Of a stretch of DNA of 64,000 bases, positions 35,603-43,326 are shown piece after piece. The translations under genes and the position numbers were made by a program. Numbering within the stretch: position 1 is the first letter of the stretch; every line of letters starts with the position of its first letter. Origin of the DNA: CALOCV01 sp942491955 (GTDB taxonomy: Bacteria > Chlamydiota > Chlamydiia > Chlamydiales > CALOCV01); assembly GCA_942491955.1 (NCBI GenBank), contig CALOCV010000044.1, forward strand, positions 1-64,000, written 5' to 3'. The notes under the pieces were generated by a model. The model did not search any database. It was not told where the DNA came from and saw only the letters and a list, made by a program, of their open reading frames with translations.

Positions 35603-36463
35603 ATGGCATTAGGCGTTATTGCGTTGGATATTGATGGAACGATTACAGATCGTCACCACGAAGTGGATGGGTGTGTGGTTGCGTTTTTGCATCAATTGGT
35701 CGATGAGGGGTGGCGTGTTGTTTTTGTAACGGGGAGGACATTGGCTCGATCGGAGGCGATATTTTCTCATATTACCTTCCCTTCATTTGCCATATTATAT
35801 AACGGGGCCATTACAGTTCGTCTACCACATTGCCATATTGTGGATACTCGCTATTTGTCTAAAACGTTGATTCCACCACTTGGGAAGATTACTAGAGGAG
35901 AAGGGACCGATTTTGTGTTGTATATGGGTGTCGAGTCAGGTGATGTGATCTATTATCGGAAAGAATTTTTTTTGTCGGAGCCGTTGTCGCATTTGTTAAA
36001 AAGAGCGGAAGTACTCGGAGAAGATTGGCGCCAGTGTGACGATTTTATGGCATTGCCGAATGGGAAGATTGCTTCTTTTAAGTGTTTTTCTTCTTTTGAT
36101 GTAGCTAAACGTCTTGGAGAAGAGATTGTAGGAAAAATGGGTCTTCATGCTCCATTGGTACGCGACCCTTATGATGAGCGGCATGCCGTTGTTCAGGTGA
36201 CGCAACCAGAAGCAACAAAAGGACTCGCTTTGCGACATCTCATCGATTCCCAAATGTTAGAAGGGCCAATTATTGTTGCTGGTGATGACTTTAACGATAT
36301 CGATATGCTAAAAGAGGGGCAAGAGCGCATTGTGATGGCAACAGCCCCACAAGAGGTACTCCAATGGGCAACGGTAGTCGCTCCTTCAGCAAAAGAACTG
36401 GGGATTATCACCGGCCTGAAAGAGGCTATTCAGAGGATTGAGCATGGTAAAGACCATTCATGA
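35603..36463 (+). CDS. HAD-superfamily phosphatase, Cof type
   Basis: A 286-residue protein with Cof/class IIB HAD motifs: motif I VIALDIDGTIT (residues 5–15), motif II FVTGR, a C2-type cap, and motif IV VAGDDFNDIDML near residue 225. Such enzymes dephosphorylate sugar phosphates or flavin and nucleotide phosphates. It overlaps the next gene by 20 bp, which suggests joint expression. Confidence 0.88.
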   Translation: MALGVIALDIDGTITDRHHEVDGCVVAFLHQLVDEGWRVVFVTGRTLARSEAIFSHITFPSFAILYNGAITVRLPHCHIVDTRYLSKTLIPPLGKITRGEGTDFVLYMGVESGDVIYYRKEFFLSEPLSHLLKRAEVLGEDWRQCDDFMALPNGKIASFKCFSSFDVAKRLGEEIVGKMGLHAPLVRDPYDERHAVVQVTQPEATKGLALRHLIDSQMLEGPIIVAGDDFNDIDMLKEGQERIVMATAPQEVLQWATVVAPSAKELGIITGLKEAIQRIEHGKDHS

Positions 36464-37886
36464 CATCGCATTACAAGCGGGGCGGCGGTATCAGAGTGAG
36501 CAGACGGGACTTATTCATTTTTGTTATACCACAGACAATGAGATGGTGCACGATACCATCCCCATCGTCGAAAATTTTCTTTTCGTTTATACACTCCTGC
36601 GCAGCCGTATCGCCGACAATATGACAGAAGCGAAGATCCTTCTGACCCGGCTATTATATGCACAAAATCGTGAAAAAGGGGAATCTGAGGGCAATTTCCC
36701 TATCTACCTCCATCAATACCCCACTTGTCACGATCGTCTCATCGCCATTCGCCTTCTTCCCATTTTCTACTGGATCTCTCACGATTTTTCTTCTCTCTTA
36801 GGCGCCGAACTAAAAGAACGATTCCAAAAGGCCTACCAGCTGCTCGAAAAATTTTGCCAAAGAAACCAACAAGAGAGAACCTTCTCTTATCCTTTTGCCC
36901 TTTGCTATGCCGCTGCAACAAAAGATCCCGAAGCGATATCTCTTCTCGAACATCCTGAAGAACATCCCGAATGGTGGGAGACAGAATCGCTCGGATGGAT
37001 GTTCTTGGCGTTTCAAATGCATGAAGGAACCAAAGAACAACAAGGAGCTGCCCCATCCCTCTTCTGGGAACACCTCGCCTCCTGCTGGCAAAAAGAGATA
37101 TGCTCCTACACAGGCCCCACAACAAAAGAGTGGCAAGAGAGAGCCGAACCCGCTACAGGACTCTACGATCTCGTCATGGGATTCCTCTCGGGACAATACC
37201 CCCATCGTGCTCTCGATTGGCACCCGAGACAAATGTGGGCATCTCTCTTTCGCAACCCCCTTCACCCCTTTCCCGAAACCAAATGTCCATATACCCTAGA
37301 AGGAGAGTACAACAATAGCCAATGGAGAAGTGTTGTACAACAATATGGCCTCTGCACCGTCATCGCAAGAAAAGGCGCTATCGATGCCTCCCAAGCCAAA
37401 ACATTCACCCCCCTCCGTATCGCCTGGGGCAACCACGAAATCACCCACACCTTCGTCTGCCAAGGCGATGGTCTTGAAGAGATCGCCTGGAAGAAAGGAG
37501 GGGAAGAACAAGTCGAAATGGCTTTCCGCCTCTGCCCATCTATCGATCTCGAAGATAAAAAACAAAGCCGCGAACTCTCATTCTATGTCGACAAAACCGC
37601 TCAACTCGATATTCTCGTCGAAGGGAAATACGCCACAACATTCTCCCTAGGACAAGTCGTTACTCTCCAATCCGAAAAAATCAAACTCTCCTTTATCCTC
37701 GCCTTAGAACAAGGGCAGGGCGACTTCATGGGCCATATCATGCCCGGTAACCGCCCCTCACAAATCAGTACGAAAGGAAATCGCCAATACGAAACCTACG
37801 ATTGGCATATCTTCCTCCGTACATTGCGCCGCAATACCGACGTCGTCATCCGTGCCCAAATCCTCTACGCTTTTGTCACTCCGTAG
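36444..37886 (+). CDS. Conserved-looking hypothetical protein, cytoplasmic
   Basis: From the ATG at 36444 the product has 480 residues (a TTG at 36438 is possible). It has no signal peptide or membrane segment. The first half is helical (HDTIPIVENFLFVYTLLRSRIAD, EAKILLTRLLYAQN) in the manner of alpha/alpha-toroid sugar-processing proteins. The second half is beta-rich (GLCTVIARKGAIDASQ, IAWGNHEITHTFVCQGDGLEEIAW), as in heparinase-type enzymes. I could not identify catalytic residues, so this is only a structural impression. Overlap with the HAD phosphatase gene suggests shared sugar metabolism. Confidence 0.6.
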   Translation: MVKTIHDIALQAGRRYQSEQTGLIHFCYTTDNEMVHDTIPIVENFLFVYTLLRSRIADNMTEAKILLTRLLYAQNREKGESEGNFPIYLHQYPTCHDRLIAIRLLPIFYWISHDFSSLLGAELKERFQKAYQLLEKFCQRNQQERTFSYPFALCYAAATKDPEAISLLEHPEEHPEWWETESLGWMFLAFQMHEGTKEQQGAAPSLFWEHLASCWQKEICSYTGPTTKEWQERAEPATGLYDLVMGFLSGQYPHRALDWHPRQMWASLFRNPLHPFPETKCPYTLEGEYNNSQWRSVVQQYGLCTVIARKGAIDASQAKTFTPLRIAWGNHEITHTFVCQGDGLEEIAWKKGGEEQVEMAFRLCPSIDLEDKKQSRELSFYVDKTAQLDILVEGKYATTFSLGQVVTLQSEKIKLSFILALEQGQGDFMGHIMPGNRPSQISTKGNRQYETYDWHIFLRTLRRNTDVVIRAQILYAFVTP

Positions 37887-37895
37887 GCCTCTTTT

Positions 37896-38205
37896 CTAAG
37901 GAATGGGAATCCAGTTAGGGTTGAAGTAGGATGGATTTTTGAGAGGTTTTTGGGGCGATGGATTTGGTCGATGAGTCGTTTGTTGTTCTTGGCATTCTTC
38001 TTGAAGTTGGTGGATTTCGTCCCATTTTTTTAGGAAAAATGGTATTCGTTGGCGAGGTATTGCTGACGATTTGTTGTGGGGTGATATTGATTTAGTTGAA
38101 GAAATCTTCGATTTAGCGATTTTGGGTATCGATTTCGATTTCGAGCTCTTTGGCACGTTTTTCGTGACGGAGGATAGCGTGTTCTCTTTCGTGGTCGTAG
38201 AGCAT
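37896..38205 (-). pseudogene. Degraded short gene
   Basis: The minus strand opens at the ATG at 38205 with LYDHEREHAILRHEKRAKELE and hits a stop at 38113. Protein-like sequence continues in another frame as PFFLKKWDEIHQLQEECQEQQ to 37896. Composition suggests one helical protein broken by a frameshift. No family was recognised. It lies in the same decay zone as the methyltransferase pseudogene that diverges from it. Confidence 0.45.
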
Positions 38206-38259
38206 GATGCGTTGTACTTTTTTAAGGAAGAGTGTACCAGTTAGGAGGGGTTTTTTTCT

Positions 38260-39556
38260 ATGATCTTTGAGAAGAGTGTTCGTTTTGGGAAGTCACGGTT
38301 GTGGAAGTGGCAGGAGGAGGCTTACTGTGCGTTGGGCCCAGAGGCGTGGTCCAAGGGGGGAGTGCCTTTTTATTTAACAGCAAATCCCTTGGTGGCGCAC
38401 CATTTTGCGGATTGGGTGGAGGCGTTTTTACAAGATGGGGGTTGGGATGGGAAGGGACCGGTGTATTTGATCGATTTGGGGGCAGGATCGGGGAGGTTCG
38501 CCACTATCTTTTTCTAAAAAATTTTTTGGGAAGGGGGTGTTGTCGGAGGGATGATGTGCGGTATGTGATGACCGATATTGCTGAGAAGAATCGCATTTTT
38601 TGGCGTCGGCATCGATTATTGGAGCCTTTTTTTAGGGAAGGCATTCTTGATACGGCCCATTTCCATCATGAGGGGAGTGATGCATTGGTGTTGGAGGGGA
38701 ATGGGGAAACAATGAGGGGTTTTAAGAATCCTCCGATTGTGATTGCGAACTATTTTTTCGATACGATTCCACAATCTTTGTATCGTTTGGGTGATGGAGC
38801 CTGCTGAGAAGCGAGAGTGACTCTTGAGGGTGAGGGAGAGATGGATCGCTTTGAGGTCGATTTTTTGAAAACGCTTTGTATTGAGACGGTATATGATAGG
38901 GTGGATCCGCGGGAATATGGAGATAGGGAGGGGACGATTCTTTCTGGCTATTGTCAGGAGAAGAGGGAGGGGTTTATAACGATGCCAACAGGAGCCTTTT
39001 CCATGTTGGATCGTCTGATGCAATGGACCGGAGGGAATTTTCTTCTTTTGGCGTCCGATCAAGGGTGGTCCTCTCCTGAGGAGTGGAAGAGAGGGGTGGA
39101 GCCTGTTATCGATCGGCATAGCACCTTCTCTCTTCGTGTGATTTATGATGCTTTGCATCGCGATGTTGAGGATCGAGGAGGGCAAGGGTGGCTCAGCTTC
39201 TTCGGGTGACGGGGGTTTTGGTGGCTAGGGGGCATTTTTATATAGTGACAAGGAGAGAAGTTGGTATTCGATCGAGTATGGCGAGAGGGGGTAGCAACAT
39301 TTTCGGTATGGGACTATTGGCATCTGGTGGAATCGCTTCCTCAAAAATTGTCTCAGAAGGCGATTTACCATCTATTGCAGATTGGGCGAGGCGATCCCCA
39401 AAACCTGTACCATTATTTTTCTGTGTTAAAGCAAGAACTTGCAGGAGCAACAGAGGTGGAGAAGAAAAAGTGGCAAGCGATGTTGAACGTGATAGAGAGC
39501 CATTTTTATCCCATGACAGAAGCGGAAGAGGTGTTTGTACAAGATCTTCAATCTTT
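38260..39556 (+). pseudogene. Class I SAM-dependent methyltransferase, multiply disrupted
   Basis: The frame from 38260 gives FGKSRLWKWQEEAYCALGP and the SAM motif VYLIDLGAGSGRF. A shift near 38495 moves to DVRYVMTDIAEKNRIFWRRH and IVIANYFFDTIPQSLYRLGDG. An in-frame TGA at 38805 precedes VTLEGEGEMDRFEVDFLKTL. A further shift near 39200 leads to VATFSVWDYWHLVESLPQKL and ends where a palindromic element begins (39557). At least three lesions are needed, too many to blame on one sequencing error. Confidence 0.72.
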
Positions 39557-39618
39557 ATACCAATTCCGGTAAGGAAATGCATAAAGTGGATTCACAGATT
39601 TTTTTGGCGAATTTCGTG
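39557..39618. repeat. Palindromic miniature element, truncated
   Basis: The first ~62 bp match the element at 31416 (ATACCAATTCCGGTAAGGAA, then ATGCATAAAGTGGATTCA). The match ends near 39618, where AbiEii-like coding begins on the other strand. Only one terminal repeat is present. The element joins two broken genes and supplies stop codons to both. Confidence 0.8.
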
Positions 39619-40240
39619 CTGGCGGTTAGGACGCAAAAATCGTTGGATATCGATCTTGGCATGGCTCCAATCGACTTGGGAGATTTTTTTCACACAAGGC
39701 ATCTATCAGCCATTCTCGATCGATTTTTTTCGGCACTGTGAATGGCAATTTGTTTTTTTGTTGATATTGCATCAAACCGGCATGTAGATGGGAATAGTTG
39801 ATAGGGGTTTTTGCACGAAGATACCACAAAAAATCATACCAATCCCTCCCTTTTTCATAAGGACGACAGAACAAAGCAACGCATTTTCCTGCAAACAAGG
39901 AGGGTAGGTTTTGTGCAACAATAGAAAAAGGAAAAGGGTAGTTCACAACATGTGTGCTGTATTCCGAATGAGACGGAGGATTGACATCAATTTCGAGTTT
40001 AATCCGGAGGGTTTGTACATCAGATGGTTTGCGTACGGCATTTAATGTTAAAACACGACCAAAAGAGTCATCTTTGAGAAATGCTTTTTTCACAGCCGTT
40101 CCTGCTTTTGAGCGGTCTTCTGCTATGAGTTCCAATCCATGTGCGCGAAATTCATCTTCCATAACATGGAGGTAGGGGTTCCAGATGAAATGTTCATCAG
40201 GCTTTTGCAAGATAAAATCGAGATCTATAAACTTTTTAAA
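39592..40240 (-). pseudogene. AbiEii-type nucleotidyltransferase toxin, truncated and frameshifted
   Basis: The readable part starts in FIDLDFILQKPDEHFIWNPYL, just downstream of the antitoxin stop. It contains LRIKLEIDVNPP and SLFAGKCVALFCRPYEKGRDWYDFLWYL, the clear AbiEii (DUF1814) signature. The N-terminal ~60 residues with the GGTxL nucleotidyltransferase motif are missing. Near 39690 a seven-A run shifts the frame; the family end, ISQVDWSHAKIDIQRFLR, continues in another frame to a stop at 39592 inside a palindromic element. The toxin is therefore probably inactive. Confidence 0.82.
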
Positions 40241-40854
40241 ATATGATACAAAACGCGCTGGACGCGCTGGACGCGCTGGTTTGGATAATGATTTGCCAAT
40301 TTTTCCAACAATGTTAAATCACTGTTCTGGATTTCATCGGGCTCGATGCGCAAATCATCACATAATGCGCGTCTATTTTTCCATTCGCGTTTTTGTGTAT
40401 AGATTAAATCGGCAATGGCTCTCCAGGGCGATGCCATGAGAAAAACACCCCCTTTTTCGAGACGTTGAACACCTAAGTAGAAGTGATCAATAGGAATGGG
40501 ATTATAGGTAAAAAGGCCAAGAGGTGTGGCAATTTCTCGATGACGTTTGATACAGACGCTTGTTACGGTGTAGACTGCTTCGGGGATCCATCCATGATAT
40601 TCAAGCGAAGATTCTAGGCTGATGAAGGAAGGGCCATGCAATACTTGTGCAAGTTCCAAAAGAGAGACGGTGCGGTTATCAATCCGATATAGACCTCGGC
40701 GAATCTGCACAAGAGTACCTTTCTTTAGTGCTCTTTTTACGGCAGAGTGAAATGCCTCCCCTTTTTTTTGCAGGAGTTGTTGGAGAGCGTAGCTTTGAAT
40801 AAAGGGATAATTCCAGGCTTCTAATGGATTTTTTATTGGTGATATTTCCTGCAT
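40225..40854 (-). CDS. AbiEi-type antitoxin/transcriptional regulator
   Basis: A ~209-residue protein from the ATG at 40854 (MQEISPIKN). An ATG at 40887 is possible but would place the operator palindrome inside the gene. It has an N-terminal winged helix (FHSAVKRALKKGTLVQIRRGLYRI) and the AbiEi core FISLESSLEYHGWIPEAVYTVTSV, then GLFTYNPI. AbiEi represses its operon and neutralises AbiEii. The frame looks intact although the toxin is broken. Residues near the end (NQRVQRVQRVLYHIL) are encoded by a short 9-bp repeat. Confidence 0.85.
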   Translation of the reverse strand: MQEISPIKNPLEAWNYPFIQSYALQQLLQKKGEAFHSAVKRALKKGTLVQIRRGLYRIDNRTVSLLELAQVLHGPSFISLESSLEYHGWIPEAVYTVTSVCIKRHREIATPLGLFTYNPIPIDHFYLGVQRLEKGGVFLMASPWRAIADLIYTQKREWKNRRALCDDLRIEPDEIQNSDLTLLEKLANHYPNQRVQRVQRVLYHILKSL

Positions 40855-40881
40855 AGAAACTGGCGAAATTTGCCAGTTTCT
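40855..40881. promoter_or_regulatory. Operator-like palindrome of the AbiE locus
   Basis: AGAAACTGGC, 7 bp, GCCAGTTTCT: a perfect 10-bp inverted repeat directly upstream of the antitoxin ATG at 40854. A related half site (TTGCCAGTTTTTATA) lies about 60 bp further upstream near 40935. AbiEi proteins are known to bind inverted repeats in their own promoter, so this is the likely autoregulatory site. Confidence 0.7.
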
Positions 40882-40952
40882 ATGCATTGTTTTAATAAAA
40901 AATGCTTAATTTGTCAACAAATGGTCTTTTTTTGCCAGTTTTTATACAAATT

Positions 40953-42475
40953 TTATTGTTCCAACTCGGTGCGTAAGAATTGAGTAAAAGAAACGATATT
41001 ACCTCCTACACTCACCTCTTCTAGAGCTTGCAGATATTGTGAACGGCGTTCTACATGAATGATCGTCCAAGGATATCCTCCTGATGCCAACATGACATTC
41101 ATCAAAAAACGACCGATTCTTCCATTCCCATCCATGTATGGGTGGATAAAGACGAAGATAAAATGGCCAAGAACGGCTCGAACCGCAGGATGCTTTTCTT
41201 TTTTCAAGCATGTATAGAAAGCATCCATGGCTTCTCTCAAAGAGTGGGTAGGTAGAGGAGTATGACGTGAATGACGGATATAAACTTGTTGGCGTCGATA
41301 ACCAAATAGATCTGATGATTCGATAATCCCTGCTGCTACAGAAGGAGAAAAGAGATGTCGATACCATTGCGGAAGATCTTTTTCAATCGCTTCTCCGGGG
41401 ATTTTTTTCCCGAAAAAACAGAAATTAACGTCTCTTTGACAGAAAGAAAGGCTTCGTAATAACCCCTTGCTGCTAGAGCATCTCGTTGCTGACGATCTTT
41501 GTGATCGATGTCAGGTGCCCATTGAGCCTCTTTTACTTTTTCAATGAGCCTCTTATCGACTTGATATCCTTCGATCGATAAGGAGTGGTAGGCATCTTGT
41601 GGGTATTCTTGATCGACATGATGGAGGTATTTTTTTTTGTCGAGTGGAGTATCTGGAGGAGTGGGAAAATGATCAATAACATCTTGTCGATATTGTTCCC
41701 ACATGGCCTCGATGCGTGCAACATAAGGGGATGGTTTGGATAATCCTTCAAGAAGCGGGCGCTCATGAACAAAAGGATTTTCTTCCTGTATTTTTAGATG
41801 AACTGAGGAAAAGGCTTGCAACAGCTCTTCAACGATTTTTTGATTGCGAAGGAATCGATAGGCTCCAACTAAACGACCTGCAGCGCGTACAAAATGATGA
41901 GGTATTATCATCTGCAGTAGGTCGTCACTACTCAAAATCGATTGAAGGGCAATTTCAGCTTCTTGAGGATGGCGTTGAAAGAAGTAAGGACTCACTTTGC
42001 AAAGAGCATAAGGAAGGGACATCGCCTGAAGTTTTTGCAATACAACGCGTTCTTTTGGTAATGGCTCAGATGTTGCATAAATCAACAAGGAGGTATCAAA
42101 CGGCAATGGAATGGGAGCTCCTCTTCCTTTTGGAGCAATGACAATCACTTGCTTGGGTACAACAGTCATTCCAACATGAAGGGCTAGAGAGTTTTCGGCA
42201 GAGAGACAATATTTTTTTCCATAGAAATGGCAGAGGTAAACCGAGAGGAATTCCCAAAAATTGGCATACCAAGAGGAAGAATCGCCAGGACGCACATCGG
42301 GCCGTGTTAACAGATACCAACCCTTAATAATTTCCTGTAGCCATCCTGCACCTAACAAAATTTCACGATCTCCTCGACTTAGCTCCGATGTATGTAAAAT
42401 ATGGATACCATCCTTAGCAGCCATTTTTACGTGGACACGGGAAAGTGCTTCCCCAATTTTTTTTGATTCAAACAT
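40953..42475 (-). pseudogene. Fic-domain protein with an AbiEi-like N-terminal domain, one frameshift
   Basis: Frame one (42475 to 41336) begins with an AbiEi-like winged-helix region (HTSELSRGDREILLGAGWLQEIIKGWYLLTRPD) and carries the Fic self-inhibitory motif SLSIEGY near residue 300. The Fic core HPYMDGNGRIGRFLMN is in the next frame (41240 region). One added A in the A7 run at 41402–41408 restores a single ~507-residue protein (FSGKKIPGEAIEKDLPQWY). Fic enzymes AMPylate proteins. With the DNA-binding-like domain this could be a one-gene toxin–antitoxin system. Both catalytic and inhibitory motifs are intact, so a sequencing error or slippage is possible. Confidence 0.8.
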
Positions 42476-42501
42476 AAAACAGTCCAGCTCATTGGATCAA
42501 T

Positions 42502-42563
42502 TACTCACTTTTCATGCTAACATTTACTCACTTTTTGTGTTAATATTTACTCACTTTTTGTGT
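42502..42563. promoter_or_regulatory. Three direct repeats upstream of the Fic gene
   Basis: Three copies of TTACTCACTTTT(C/T)(A/G)TG at 42502, 42525 and 42548, spaced exactly 23 bp apart and lying 27–88 bp before the Fic start codon. A periodicity near two helical turns suggests cooperative binding by a repressor, perhaps the AbiEi-like domain of the same protein. Confidence 0.65.
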
Positions 42564-42628
42564 TTGAACGGAGATTTGGGCGGATTCTTTGCGTTTTTTT
42601 AAGGCGAAGAACGCGAAGGGATTCGGTT

Positions 42629-43279
42629 CTAGGGAAGGAGGGTAACGCAGCACGTATGCGGGTCGTAGCAGCCGCCGACGATGGTGAGTTTCCCCTGACG
42701 GACGGCAAGAGCTAGTTCGGGATGGGTATAGAGGGTGCGCACAGCATTTTTGACGTTTTCTTGAATGGTATCAGTAAGTGTCTCTTCCCGGTCATACGTT
42801 GAAACATAGATCGATCGTTCAATGAAAGGGAGAACCTCTCTAATCTGCTCTTTCTCTTCTTTGGTGCCATGAAGAGCGATTTTCACGGTTTCGCATCCTT
42901 GATGACCAAGTACTACAAGGAGTGGGGCACACGAACTATTTACAGCGCGTTCAATGGTATCGAGCTCTTTTTCTCCAATGGTATTTCCTGGGGTACGAAC
43001 GACAAAAAGATCTTCGACTTTTTGATCAAAAATCTGTTCTGGACAAGGAGAAGCGTCCGAACAACTTAAGATAACAGCAAACGGGTGATGCTTTCTTGAA
43101 TAGACGACGTCTTCACAATAGTCGTGAGTAAAATGGTTGGCTAACCCTTTGCAAAAACGTCCATTCCCTTCCATTAATTGGCGAAGGCCCGCTTTTCCAG
43201 GGCAACTGCTCACTTCAATAGAATGAAGAGTTGGGATCATGAAAAAAAGGACACTTAATAGATACAACCCGTTCCGCAT
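42629..43279 (-). CDS. Exported beta-carbonic-anhydrase homologue lacking the dyad arginine
   Basis: A ~216-residue protein from the ATG at 43279 with signal peptide MRNGLYLLSVLFFMIPTLHS. An ATG at 43291 is an alternative. The zinc ligands of a beta-carbonic anhydrase are kept: Cys ~73 in LSCSDAS, and His/Cys in LGHQGCETV. The Arg of the Cys-x-Asp-x-Arg motif is replaced by Ser (CSDAS instead of CSDSR). The rest, VEDLFVVRTPGNTIGEKELDTIE, follows the family. Activity is doubtful or altered. The cytoplasmic enzyme at 23268 is canonical. Confidence 0.82.
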   Translation of the reverse strand: MRNGLYLLSVLFFMIPTLHSIEVSSCPGKAGLRQLMEGNGRFCKGLANHFTHDYCEDVVYSRKHHPFAVILSCSDASPCPEQIFDQKVEDLFVVRTPGNTIGEKELDTIERAVNSSCAPLLVVLGHQGCETVKIALHGTKEEKEQIREVLPFIERSIYVSTYDREETLTDTIQENVKNAVRTLYTHPELALAVRQGKLTIVGGCYDPHTCCVTLLP

Positions 43280-43326
43280 TGCGTTTACCAAAAAGCTTTT
43301 AGCTTCTCTATAAACGTTTTCTTACT

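Noticed and set aside
42502..42563. Mini-CRISPR (three 16-bp repeats, 7-bp gaps)
   Set aside because: Repeat and gap lengths are far too short, and the position before a regulated gene fits operator sites better.
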